DNA of 64,000 nt from an uncultured Rhodospirillaceae bacterium (GTDB taxonomy: Bacteria > Pseudomonadota > Alphaproteobacteria > Rhodospirillales > Magnetospirillaceae): assembly GCA_937887565.1 (NCBI GenBank), contig CALABS010000065.1:13609-77608 (forward strand), written 5' to 3'. The notes below the pieces were generated by a model. The model searched no databases. It was not told the origin of the DNA and worked only from the letters and a program-made list of their open reading frames with translations. This document shows, in pieces, positions 49,491-57,577 of the stretch. The first letter of the stretch is position 1, and the number at the start of each line of letters is the position of its first letter. Both the position numbers and the translations under genes were made by a program.

Positions 49491-50310
49491 GCACCCTCAG
49501 CACGGTCTCGGGATCGAGCCGCACGTCCAGCCAGGTCGCACCCCAATGGAGGTGCGGCCCGGTGGCGCGGCCCGAGGCGCCGACGGTGCCGATCTGCTGG
49601 CCCCTCGCCACCCGCTGGCCTTCCGCCACGTCCATCCGCGACAGGTGGGCATAGACCGTCTGCAGCCCCAGGCCGTGGTCGAGCATCACCGTCATGCCGG
49701 TGAAGTACAGATCCGGATGGGCCAGGGTCACCACGCCGTTGGCCACCGCGTGGACCGGCGTTCCCACCGGCGCGGCGATGTCGGTGCCGGAATGGGGGGC
49801 GCGGGCCTCGCCGTTGAGGATGCGCTGGCTGCCGAACACCCCCGAGACGCGGCCCTCGGCCGGCGCGACCACGCCGGCCAGGAACCGGGCCTTCGGCGTC
49901 ACCACCGCCCGCCGCGCCGCCACCAGCTCGGTCTCGGCCTTGATGCGGGCCAGCGCCGCCGGGTCGGGCGTCACCTTGGCCGGCGGCAGGCCGTCGATGC
50001 GCTGGACATCCCAGGCGCGCCGCGCCACGGCGATGGTCCGGGCCTCGCCGTCCACCACCAGCCTGGCGGTGGAGGCGGCGTCGCGCCCGAAGCCCAGCAG
50101 GAAGCGGCCGTCGCCGTCCACCGGCACCGCCCGGCCGTCGAGGGTGACCATCGCGCCCGGGCGGGCGGCGCCCACCACCAGCCCACCCTGCTCGGCCTTG
50201 CCCTGAAGGTCGAGGGCGTGCGCGTGGGAAACCACCACGGACACGAGGAGCGCGGCGCCTGCTCCCAGGATGCCCCGTCGTGTTCTTCGTGCCCTTGGTG
50301 GTGAGATCAC
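49477..50310 (-). CDS. M23 family murein peptidase
   Basis: About 277 residues, with an N-terminal signal (RRGILGAGAALLVSVVV) and a C-terminal M23 (LytM) domain: HSGTDIAAPVGTPVHAVANG (first zinc ligands), VMLDHGLGLQTVYAHLS and GPHLHWG (HxH ligand). It should cut peptidoglycan cross-links in the periplasm or activate amidases if degenerate; the zinc ligands look intact. The start is a GTG at 50310 that shares a base with the ctaA stop (TAGTG), with GGAG at good spacing, so it is coupled to ctaA. An upstream ATG at 50340 lacks a ribosome site. Confidence 0.88.
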   Translation of the reverse strand: MISPPRARRTRRGILGAGAALLVSVVVSHAHALDLQGKAEQGGLVVGAARPGAMVTLDGRAVPVDGDGRFLLGFGRDAASTARLVVDGEARTIAVARRAWDVQRIDGLPPAKVTPDPAALARIKAETELVAARRAVVTPKARFLAGVVAPAEGRVSGVFGSQRILNGEARAPHSGTDIAAPVGTPVHAVANGVVTLAHPDLYFTGMTVMLDHGLGLQTVYAHLSRMDVAEGQRVARGQQIGTVGASGRATGPHLHWGATWLDVRLDPETVLRVLSGS

Positions 50311-51278
50311 TATCCGCTCCGCGTGCCGTGGAGCCCCCATGTTAGCAGAACCACCAGCACCACGGCGCCCATCTGATGGGCGGCGGCGAGCGGAACGGCG
50401 ACGTGCGACAGCAAGGTGGCGACGCCGAGCCCGGCCTGGACCCAGGCCCAGCCGGCGGCCAGGATGAAGGGCCGCCGCCGCGCCCGCGCGGCCACCACCG
50501 TCAGCGCCACCACCGTGGACACCGCCAGCACCCGGTGGGCGAACTGGACCGCGCCATGGGCTTCCAGGATGTCGAGGCCGTCGCCCGGCAGCCAGCGGCC
50601 GTTCATCAGCGGGAAGGTGTTGTAGACCAACCCGGCGTCGAGCCCGGCCACCAACGCCCCCCAGGCGGCGGTCACCAGCACCAGGGCCGCCGCACCCCAC
50701 GCCCCCCGGGGAGCTACCGTCCGCCGCGCCCCCATCACGTCCAGCGCCGTCCACACCAGCGCCGCCAGGATCGCCAGCGCCAGCACCAGATGGGCGGCCA
50801 GCCGGTAGTGGCTGACCTCGGGGCGGTCGACCAGGCCGCTGGCGACCATGAACCATCCCAGGCCGCCCTGGGCCGCGCCCAGGGCCAGCAGCAACGCCAG
50901 CCGCCCCAGCAGGCGGCGATCCACCGCGCGGCGCCAGACCAGCGCCGCCAGTGGCACCGCGAAGACGACGCCGATCAGCCGCCCCCATAGGCGGTGGACG
51001 TATTCCAGCCAGAAGATGCCCTTGAAGCCGGCGAGGTCCATGCCGGCGTTGACCAGCCGGTATTGGGGCGTCGCCCGGTACTTGGCGAAGGCGTCCCGCC
51101 ACTCGGCGTCGGAGAGCGGCGGCAGGATGTGGTGGAGGTTCCATTCCACCATGGACAGGCCCGAGCCGGTCAGCCGCGTCAGGCCGCCCAGCCCCACCAT
51201 CACCGCCACCATGGCGGCGCAGGTCAGCAGCCACGCCGCCACCGGGCGATTGTCCCAGGCCGAATCCGCCACGCGCAT
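50310..51278 (-). CDS. ctaA: Heme A synthase
   Basis: The 322-residue membrane protein oxidises the methyl group of heme O to a formyl, making heme A for cytochrome c oxidase. About eight membrane segments and the conserved histidines are visible: EWNLHHILPP, YVHRLWGRLIG, FAHRVLAVS and AAAHQMGAV. GLGGLTRLTGSGLSMVEW is the family signature. Start 51278 has GGGGGAG upstream. The presence of this gene shows the organism builds an aa3-type oxidase. It is divergent from pmbA (166-base gap). Confidence 0.95.
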   Translation of the reverse strand: MRVADSAWDNRPVAAWLLTCAAMVAVMVGLGGLTRLTGSGLSMVEWNLHHILPPLSDAEWRDAFAKYRATPQYRLVNAGMDLAGFKGIFWLEYVHRLWGRLIGVVFAVPLAALVWRRAVDRRLLGRLALLLALGAAQGGLGWFMVASGLVDRPEVSHYRLAAHLVLALAILAALVWTALDVMGARRTVAPRGAWGAAALVLVTAAWGALVAGLDAGLVYNTFPLMNGRWLPGDGLDILEAHGAVQFAHRVLAVSTVVALTVVAARARRRPFILAAGWAWVQAGLGVATLLSHVAVPLAAAHQMGAVVLVVLLTWGLHGTRSG

Positions 51279-51444
51279 GCCGCTCCCCCTTTCGTCGGGA
51301 ATATGGGGGCGCGGCGCCGCCACCGCCAGGGCCGGGATGACGGCGGCCGTGGGCCATGCTAGCCTTTCGTCCCGCGTGGGTGGCGGACTTGCTTTTCGCC
51401 GAGCCGCACCCAAGCTCCATCCGGAATGGCTGGGAGGTTTCCGA

Positions 51445-52788
51445 ATGTCCGCCGCCGACACCCTGACGCTGCTGTCCGATCTGGTCGCCCGCGCCAAGAA
51501 GGCCGGAGCCGATGCCGCCGATGGCGTGGTGATCGATTCGGTGTCGCTGTCGCTGGGCTGGCGCCTGGGCAAGATGGAGCGGCTGGAGCGCTCGGAATCG
51601 GCCGATATCGGGCTCAGGGTGCTGGTGGGCCGGCGCCAGGCCATGGTGTCGTCCTCGGATCGCTCGGCCACCGCGCTGGACGACCTGGTCGAACGCGCCG
51701 TCGCCATGGCCCGCACCGTCCCCGAGGACCCCTTCGCCGGCCTCGCCGATCCCGACCTGCTGGCGACCGAGTTTCCCGACCTCGATTCCTGCGACCCCGT
51801 CGAACCGAGTGCCGAGCAGCTCCTCGACCTCGTCCGCCGGGCCGAGGATTCCGCCCGTGCCGTCGACGGGGTGACCAATTCCGAGGGCGCCGACGCCGGC
51901 TGGGGCCGCTCGGCGGTGGCGGTGGTGGGCAGCAACAGCTTCGCCCACGCCTATGCCGTCACCCATGGCTCGCTGTCGGTGGCGGTGCTGGCGGGCAGCG
52001 GCGCCGACGGCATGGAGCGCGACTACGACTACACCACCGCCGTCCACATGGCCGACCTGCGGGGTCCCGAGGAGGTCGGACGCGAGGCCGGCCACCGCGC
52101 CGTGCGCCGGCTGGGGGCGCGCAAGGCCAAGACCTGCCAGGTGCCGGTGGTGTTCGATCCCCGCGTCAGCCGGGGCCTGTTGGGCAGCCTGGCCGGCGCC
52201 ATCAACGGCGCGGCGGTGGCGCGCGGCACCAGTTTCCTCAAGGACAGGCTGGGGGCGCGCATCCTCAAGCCCGGCATGACGGTCATCGACGATCCGCATC
52301 GCAAGCGAGGCCTGCGGTCGCGTCCCTGCGACGGCGAGGGGGTGGCGACCCGCCGCCGCGCCATCGTCGAGGACGGCGTTCTCACCACCTGGCTGCTCGA
52401 TTGCCGCTCGGCCCGCCAGCTGGGCATGGTCTCCACCGGCCATGCCAGCCGGGGCACCGCCTCGCCGCCCAGCCCCTCGGCCAGCAACTTCTACCTCGAG
52501 CCCGGCCCCGTCACGGTGGCCGAGATGATCGGCGACATCCCCAACGGCTTCTACGTCACCGAGCTGTTCGGCCAAGGCGTCAACCTGGTCACCGGCGACT
52601 ATTCGCGGGGCGCCGCCGGTTTCTGGATCGAAGGCGGCGAAATCGCCTATCCGGTGGCCGAGATCACCGTCGCCGGCAATCTCAAGGACATGCTGCCCAA
52701 CCTGACCCCGGCCAACGACCTGGTGCTGCGCTATGGCGTCGATTGCCCGACCGTGCGGATCGACGGGCTGACGGTGGCGGGGCGCTGA
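51445..52788 (+). CDS. pmbA: TldE/PmbA-type protease subunit
   Basis: A 447-residue TldD/PmbA family protein. PmbA (TldE) forms a complex with TldD that matures microcins and acts on unstructured peptides; the zinc site HExxxH is on TldD and is absent here, as expected. Visible motifs: VSLSLGWRLGKMERLERSES, FDPRVSRGLLGSL, GHASRGTASPPSPSASNFYLEPG and GFYVTELFGQGVNLVTGDYSRGAAGFWIE. Start has GGGAGG at good spacing. No tldD lies in the window. It ends seven bases before the convergent yjbQ2 stop. Confidence 0.92.
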   Translation: MSAADTLTLLSDLVARAKKAGADAADGVVIDSVSLSLGWRLGKMERLERSESADIGLRVLVGRRQAMVSSSDRSATALDDLVERAVAMARTVPEDPFAGLADPDLLATEFPDLDSCDPVEPSAEQLLDLVRRAEDSARAVDGVTNSEGADAGWGRSAVAVVGSNSFAHAYAVTHGSLSVAVLAGSGADGMERDYDYTTAVHMADLRGPEEVGREAGHRAVRRLGARKAKTCQVPVVFDPRVSRGLLGSLAGAINGAAVARGTSFLKDRLGARILKPGMTVIDDPHRKRGLRSRPCDGEGVATRRRAIVEDGVLTTWLLDCRSARQLGMVSTGHASRGTASPPSPSASNFYLEPGPVTVAEMIGDIPNGFYVTELFGQGVNLVTGDYSRGAAGFWIEGGEIAYPVAEITVAGNLKDMLPNLTPANDLVLRYGVDCPTVRIDGLTVAGR

Positions 52789-52795
52789 GGGATGG

Positions 52796-53173
52796 TCACT
52801 CGCCCATGAGATGCAACACCAGGCTCCGCCTCTGCGGGGTCTCGCGATGTTCGTGCAGGTAGACCCGCTGGCGGGTGCCCAGGGCGGCGCGGCCGTCGGC
52901 GACCGGAACGCTCAGCTGGACGCTGGTCACCGCCGAGGTGAACTCGCCGTAGCTGTCGCTGGGCGGCGATTCCATGCGCTGGAAGAAGGTGTGGAGGTCG
53001 TCGCGGTCGGCGTGCTCCTGCACGGTCAGGTGGGCCGACACATGCTGCAGGAACACCGTCAGCACGCCGGTGGCCATGCCCTGGCGCTCGACCCAGGCGG
53101 CGATGTCGCGGGTGATGTCGTGGTTGCCCTGGCGGCCGGTCTGGATGGTGATGACGTCCTGGGCCTGTCTCAT
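52796..53173 (-). CDS. Degenerate YjbQ-family paralogue
   Basis: A 125-residue YjbQ/UPF0047 protein, shorter than the canonical copy at 46422. The signature HTSASLTIQENADPD becomes HVSAHLTVQEHADRDD, and the EGPDDMPAHI segment is lost (replaced by ESPPSDSYGEFTSAV). The C-terminal ALGTRQRVYLHEHR is retained. It has probably lost or changed whatever activity the family has. It is coupled to queC by an ATGA overlap (53170-53173), so it is translated with panD and queC. Confidence 0.88.
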   Translation of the reverse strand: MRQAQDVITIQTGRQGNHDITRDIAAWVERQGMATGVLTVFLQHVSAHLTVQEHADRDDLHTFFQRMESPPSDSYGEFTSAVTSVQLSVPVADGRAALGTRQRVYLHEHRETPQRRSLVLHLMGE

Positions 53174-53880
53174 GCCTTCGCCGTGCCGGGCGCGTAGCGC
53201 GCGGGGTCCGGCCTGCCGGCGTCGGCGAACCCCTTGAGGCGCAGGCGGCAGGCGTCGCAGCGACCGCAGGCCTCTCCTTCAGGGGTGGGGTCATAGCAGC
53301 TGGAGGTCAAGGCGTAGTCCACCCCAAGCGCGATTCCGCGCCGGATGATGTCGGCCTTGGTCAGGTCGATGAGCGGGGTGTGGATGGTCAGCTTGCGTCC
53401 CTCGATCCCGGCCCTGGTGGCCAGGTTGGCCATGCGCTCGAAGGCGGCGACGTAGTCGGGGCGGCAGTCGGGATAGCCCGAATAATCCACCGCGTTGACG
53501 CCCACGAAAATGTCGGCCGAGCCCAGCACCTCGGCCCAGGCCAGGGCGAAGGACAGCATGATGGTGTTGCGGGCCGGCACGTAGGTGACCGGGATCTCGC
53601 CGGCCATGGCGGCTTCGTCGCGGTCCTTGGGCACCGCGATGTCGGCGGTCAGCGCCGAGCCGCCGAAGGCGCGCAGGTCGATCTCGGCGACCCGGTGGGC
53701 GATGGCCCCCTGCGCGGCGGCCACCCGGGCGGCGCAATCCAGCTCGGCCATGTGGCGCTGGCCGTAGCGGAAGGACAGGCAGGCGCAGTCGAACCCCATT
53801 CCCTTGGCGATCGCCAGGGTGGTGGCCGAATCCAGCCCCCCCGACAGCAGCACGACGGCGATGGGGGTGGAAGAGGTCAT
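53170..53880 (-). CDS. queC: 7-cyano-7-deazaguanine (preQ0) synthase
   Basis: The 236-residue enzyme turns 7-carboxy-7-deazaguanine into preQ0, an early step of queuosine synthesis. Visible: PP-loop SGGLDSATTL at the N-terminus, FVGVNAVDYSGYPDCRPDY, and a zinc site CYDPTPEGEACGRCDAC. Length is typical. Its start overlaps the panD stop (ATGA) and its stop overlaps the yjbQ2 start (ATGA). Late queuosine genes queA and tgt are in the same window but 7 kb away. Confidence 0.96.
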   Translation of the reverse strand: MTSSTPIAVVLLSGGLDSATTLAIAKGMGFDCACLSFRYGQRHMAELDCAARVAAAQGAIAHRVAEIDLRAFGGSALTADIAVPKDRDEAAMAGEIPVTYVPARNTIMLSFALAWAEVLGSADIFVGVNAVDYSGYPDCRPDYVAAFERMANLATRAGIEGRKLTIHTPLIDLTKADIIRRGIALGVDYALTSSCYDPTPEGEACGRCDACRLRLKGFADAGRPDPARYAPGTAKA

Positions 53881-54419
53881 AGCGAGAAGTGGCTGGCCAC
53901 GAAGCCGTCGATGTCGGCCTCGCTCCAGCCCTTGGCGGACAGATCGGCGCGGATGCGGGCGATGTCCACGTTGGGCCAGGTGTGGCAGCTCTCCACCGTG
54001 TGCTTGTCGGCGTCCATGATGCGGAAGTCGTAGGGCCGCCTCTCGCTCTGGAACACGTCGTAGTACAGCACCTGGTCGACTTGGTTGTCGGGCAGGAAGG
54101 TGAGGATGCGCGGCTTCAGCGTGTACAGCTCCTCGGGGCCCCGGACGTAGTCGGCCGAGGCGATGATCACCTCGTCGCCGATCTGGCAGGTGCGGGCGGC
54201 GGCGCCGTTGAGCACGCAGCAGCGCGAGCCGGGCTGGCCGAAGATCACATAGGTGGAAATGCGCGCCCCCGAGTTCTTGTTCCAGATCTCGACGAATTCC
54301 ATGGGATAGATGCCGGCCAGGGCGCACTGCTCGGGGTCCAGCGTGATGGAGCCGTGGTAGTTGAGGTCGGCGCTGGTGACGCGGATGCCGTGCAGCTTGG
54401 CGCGGATGACCTTCATCAT
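53877..54419 (-). CDS. panD: Aspartate 1-decarboxylase with C-terminal extension
   Basis: PanD makes beta-alanine for pantothenate and CoA. The self-cleavage site is present (NYHGSITLD; cleavage between Gly and Ser gives the pyruvoyl group). Other active-site elements are visible: AKLHGIRVT, FVEIWNKNSGARISTY and VLNGAAAR. The 180-residue length is about 50 more than the usual 115-130: after FLPDNQVDQVLYY an extra segment ends ADIDGFVASHF. Start is MMK at 54419 or the following Met. It leads the operon panD-queC-yjbQ2 through ATGA overlaps. Confidence 0.9.
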   Translation of the reverse strand: MMKVIRAKLHGIRVTSADLNYHGSITLDPEQCALAGIYPMEFVEIWNKNSGARISTYVIFGQPGSRCCVLNGAAARTCQIGDEVIIASADYVRGPEELYTLKPRILTFLPDNQVDQVLYYDVFQSERRPYDFRIMDADKHTVESCHTWPNVDIARIRADLSAKGWSEADIDGFVASHFSL

Positions 54420-54584
54420 GGGGGCGGGCCTGGGCGTTGGGGAAGCCGAAGGGCACCGCTTAAACCCTGCCGCGATGCGGCGCAACAGATTCTTGAGCGG
54501 GTCTGGGGCGAAAAAAGTTGCGTCGGCCGCCGCGCCGACTCAGTATCTCGGGTTGAAGGCTTCCCTTACCCACGAGATGTCGGC

Positions 54585-55265
54585 ATGGACGCCCAGAAGC
54601 TGGCCAAGGTGCTCGCCATGGCGGCCTCGGAGAACGAGGCCGAGGCGCTGCACGCCCTGCGCACCGCCCGGCGGCTGCTGGACGGCCACGGGGTGGACTT
54701 CGTCGAGGTCGCCCGCCGCGTCGCCGACGGCCAGCCCGCCGCCGCCGGGTCGCCCCGCGCCCAGGTCGAGGATCTGGAGGACGCCATCTTCGACCTGCGC
54801 AACGAGATCCGCCACCTGCGCGCCGAGAACGAGCGGCTGCGCCAAGGGCGCGCCCCGGCGCCGGCCGCCGAGCCGGCCTCCTTCGCCGACGCCGCCCGCG
54901 AAGCGGCCGCCGCCATCCGCCTGCGCGCCGAACTGGCCGACGCCCGCGACCGCCTGGAGACGCTGGAGAACGAGATGCTCGGCCTCAGGGCCCACGAGGC
55001 CCAGACCCGCGAGCACCTCAAGCAGGAGATGGCCGAGGCCGCCCGGCTGGCGGCCCGCGCCGAGGAGGCGGACAACCGCCGCCTGCGGCTGGAGGCGGAC
55101 AACGCCCGCCTGGCCGCCGAGGCCGGGGCGCTTGGCGACCGCGTCGCCGACCTGTCGGCGCAGCTTCTGGCCGCCGAGACCCGGATCGTCATGGAAGGCC
55201 GCGCGCGCCGTCTCACCCCGCGCGGCAAGGCCAAGGGGTCGGCGTCGCAATACGCGCTGCTGTAG
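54585..55265 (+). CDS. Coiled-coil protein with DUF2786-like N-terminus
   Basis: A 226-residue protein. The first 40 residues (LAKVLAMAASENEAEALHAL, then ARRLLDGHGVDF) resemble the DUF2786 helical motif. The rest is a continuous coiled coil rich in Glu, Arg, Ala and Leu (EDLEDAIFDLRNEIRHLR, ETLENEMLGLRAHE), ending with a basic tail. No catalytic domain is seen. It is divergent from panD and precedes the convergent phaR. Function unknown. Confidence 0.7.
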   Translation: MDAQKLAKVLAMAASENEAEALHALRTARRLLDGHGVDFVEVARRVADGQPAAAGSPRAQVEDLEDAIFDLRNEIRHLRAENERLRQGRAPAPAAEPASFADAAREAAAAIRLRAELADARDRLETLENEMLGLRAHEAQTREHLKQEMAEAARLAARAEEADNRRLRLEADNARLAAEAGALGDRVADLSAQLLAAETRIVMEGRARRLTPRGKAKGSASQYALL

Positions 55266-55285
55266 GCGGCGACCGGCCGCCAAGT

Positions 55286-55870
55286 CTATTTCTTCTTGGT
55301 GATTTCCTCGATCTGCTGCTGCAGGGCGTTGACCTTGGCCTGCAGGTCGTCGAGCTTGGGTTCGCCCTGGGGCGGCTTGCCGGGGGCGCCGCCCTCGCCG
55401 GGGGGCATGAAGGGCGAAAACATCTTCATGGCGTTTTCGAAGAAGGCCATGTTCTGCTTGCCCATCTCCTCGAAGGGATTGAACGGGAACAGGCCGTCGA
55501 GGGCATTCTGCATGACGCCGCGCATCTGCTGCTCGTTGCGGGCGAAGGCCTGCATCGAATATTCCAGGTAGCGCGGCACCAGCCCGCCCAGGGAATCGCC
55601 GTAGAAGCCGATCAACTGGCGCAGGAAGCTGATGGGCAGCAGGTTCTGGCCGCCCTTGGACTCCTCCTCGACGATGATCTGGGTCAGCACCGAGCGGGTG
55701 ATGTCCTCGCCGGTCTTGGCGTCGTAGACCACGAAATCGGCGCCGTCCTTGACCATCTGCGCCAGGTGGTCGAGGGTGACGTAGCTGGAGGTCGCCGTGT
55801 TGTACAGACGGCGGTTGGCGTATTTCTTGATGGTGATCGGCGCCTGTTGGGTGGACTGGTGCTCGGACAT
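55286..55870 (-). CDS. phaR: PHA synthesis repressor PhaR
   Basis: PhaR represses phasin and PHA genes and dissociates from DNA when it binds PHA granules. The 194-residue protein has the DNA-binding domain at the N-terminus (ITIKKYANRRLYNTATSSYV), the PHB-accumulation repeats (LPISFLRQLIGFYGD; FNPFEEMGKQNMAFFENAMKMF) and a C-terminal coiled coil. I start at MSEHQ (55870), which has GGGAAG upstream; the longer start at 55894 lacks a ribosome site. Its upstream region holds a TTGCC...GGCAA inverted repeat, a candidate operator. It is divergent from the phaC-like operon. Confidence 0.95.
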   Translation of the reverse strand: MSEHQSTQQAPITIKKYANRRLYNTATSSYVTLDHLAQMVKDGADFVVYDAKTGEDITRSVLTQIIVEEESKGGQNLLPISFLRQLIGFYGDSLGGLVPRYLEYSMQAFARNEQQMRGVMQNALDGLFPFNPFEEMGKQNMAFFENAMKMFSPFMPPGEGGAPGKPPQGEPKLDDLQAKVNALQQQIEEITKKK

Positions 55871-55929
55871 CGCGACGCTGCTTCCCGGTTTCATTCGTTG
55901 GGTTGGTTGATATCACATTTCGCGGTATT

Positions 55930-55943
55930 TTGCCGCTTGGCAA
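55930..55943. promoter_or_regulatory. Candidate PhaR operator
   Basis: TTGCC, four bases, GGCAA: a perfect five-pair inverted repeat 60 bases upstream of phaR and in the shared region with the divergent PHA operon. TGC-rich inverted sites are known for PhaR. Confidence 0.4.
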
Positions 55944-56022
55944 CACATTTTTCACGGCACCGCAACAAGGTGATGGCCGGCCGCGCTGGTCATCCACCGC
56001 AGCCTGGAGTATACTTTCGGCC

Positions 56023-56439
56023 ATGTCTGAAGCGCCGCCGGATTTCAAGGCGCTCGCGCGCCGCTACCTCGATCTTTGGCAGGAGCAGGTGGCCGCGATG
56101 GCCAGTGATCCGGCGCTCGCCGAAGCGGTCGCGCGCGGCGTCGCCCTGATGTCGCAGGCGCCGACCGCCTTCGCGCAGGCGGCGACCGCCGGCGCCCAAC
56201 CGTCCTCCGAGGACCCGTCCGATGGGCCACAGGCGACCGACAGCAAGCCCGACTCCGGTTCGGACCGGCCCCCGGCCGCTGCCGCTGCACCTGTTCAGCC
56301 ATGCCTCGACCCTGGCCAGTTCCTCGGCCGCCTTGCCGCTCTTGAGGGACGGGTCGCTGAGCTTGAGGCCCGCCTTGGCGGCGCAGGCGACGGCGCTGAA
56401 GCAAAGCCTCGACGCCGCCGGGCCCGACGCATGGAGTGA
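56023..56439 (+). CDS. Small PHA-synthase-associated protein (PhaE/PhaM-like)
   Basis: A 138-residue protein: the N-terminal half is helical (APPDFKALARRYLDLWQEQVAAM, ALAEAVARGVALM), like PHA-granule-associated or synthase-helper proteins; a Pro/Ala/Ser linker follows; the C-terminus has a leucine heptad (LGRLAALEGRVAELEARL) and a basic end (RRRRARRME). It precedes the phaC-like gene. Unusually, its last 218 bases overlap the start of that gene in another frame. Divergent from phaR. The exact function is inferred from position and composition. Confidence 0.6.
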   Translation: MSEAPPDFKALARRYLDLWQEQVAAMASDPALAEAVARGVALMSQAPTAFAQAATAGAQPSSEDPSDGPQATDSKPDSGSDRPPAAAAAPVQPCLDPGQFLGRLAALEGRVAELEARLGGAGDGAEAKPRRRRARRME

Positions 56440-57475
56440 GATGGCGGTGGCCGTCGCCGCCGAGGGCCTGGCCCGCCACGACGCCATGCTGGGCGGCATC
56501 GAGGCCTATCGCCGCCACCCCTATCACCGCGACCTGCCGGCGGCCCCGGTCCTGTGGGCCGAGGGCACCACGCGGGTGTGGGACTACCGTCAGGGGCAGG
56601 GCGGCCTGCCGGTCCTGGTGGTGCCGTCGCTGGTCAACCGCGCCTACATCCTCGACCTCACCGCCCGGCGCAGTCTGATGCGCGACCTGGCCGGGCGCGG
56701 GCTGGCGCCGTTCCTGGTCGACTGGGACGCCCCCGGCGACACCGAGCGCGGCTTCACTCTCACCGACTACGTCGCCGGCCGGCTGTCGGCGGCCCTGGCG
56801 GCCGTGGTCGCCGCGACCGGCCGCGCCCCGGCGGTGATCGGCTACTGCATGGGCGGCAACCTGGCGCTGGCGCTGGCGCTGCTGCATCCGGACAAGGTGG
56901 CCGCCCTGGCGCTGCTGGCGACGCCGTGGGACTTCCATGCCGGCCGCGAATCCCACGGCGTCCTGATGCGCGCCCTCGCCGATCCCCTGGGGCGGCTGAT
57001 CGACGCCGCCGGCGCGGTGCCGGTGGATATGCTGAACGCCATGTTCGCCAGCCTCGACCCGGGGCTGGCCGCCCGCAAGTTCGCCGCCTTCGCCCGCCTC
57101 AAGCGCCGCAGCGCCCGGGCCCGCGATTTCGTGGCGCTGGAGGATTGGGCCAATGACGGGGTGCCGCTGGCCGGGCCGGTGGCGCGCGAATGCCTGTTCG
57201 GCTGGTACGGCGCCAACTCGCCGGCCCGGGGCGACTGGCAAGTCGGCGGGCGGGCGATCCTGCCCGAGGCGGCGCGCCTGCCCGCCATCGCCCTGGTTCC
57301 CGAGCGCGACCGCATCGTGCCGCCCGAATCGGCGCTGCCGCTGGCGCGCCGGCTGCCCGGCTGCCGGCTGATGACCGTCCGGGGCGGCCATGTGGGAATG
57401 CTGCTGTCCGCGAGAGCGAAGACCGACGTCTACGCGCCCCTCGCGAAATGGTTAGTCCGTTCGGCACTGCAATAG
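56222..57475 (+). CDS. PhaC-like polyhydroxyalkanoate synthase (compact, class III-like)
   Basis: A 417-residue alpha/beta-hydrolase-fold protein of the PHA synthase family. The nucleophile elbow is GYCMGGN with Cys209, the synthase signature (Ser in lipases). The Asp (PERDRIVPPES) and His (GGHVGML) complete the Cys-Asp-His triad. The region ALEDWANDGVPLAG, then RECLFGWYGANSPARGDW, matches class III PhaC. It is much shorter than class I enzymes (about 590). ATG at 56222 has GAGGA eight bases upstream, although it lies inside the preceding gene. The N-terminal sequence GPRPLPLHLFSHAST is reminiscent of alphaproteobacterial PhaC-like proteins, supporting the long reading. It could instead be a depolymerase or transesterase, but the Cys favours synthase. 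Confidence 0.8.
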   Translation: MGHRRPTASPTPVRTGPRPLPLHLFSHASTLASSSAALPLLRDGSLSLRPALAAQATALKQSLDAAGPDAWSEMAVAVAAEGLARHDAMLGGIEAYRRHPYHRDLPAAPVLWAEGTTRVWDYRQGQGGLPVLVVPSLVNRAYILDLTARRSLMRDLAGRGLAPFLVDWDAPGDTERGFTLTDYVAGRLSAALAAVVAATGRAPAVIGYCMGGNLALALALLHPDKVAALALLATPWDFHAGRESHGVLMRALADPLGRLIDAAGAVPVDMLNAMFASLDPGLAARKFAAFARLKRRSARARDFVALEDWANDGVPLAGPVARECLFGWYGANSPARGDWQVGGRAILPEAARLPAIALVPERDRIVPPESALPLARRLPGCRLMTVRGGHVGMLLSARAKTDVYAPLAKWLVRSALQ

Positions 57476-57577
57476 ACGGGTTGCGCGAGGGCCGAGCGGC
57501 GAAGTATGAGAATCGAGGCACGTTCCATCGGGGCGGCCGCGAACGGGGTCAATCGTTCCAAAGGAGAACTCGAGGTC

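Noticed and set aside
55871..55894. Longer start for phaR at MKPGSSVAM
   Set aside because: No ribosome site precedes it, and the family starts near the MSEHQ region.
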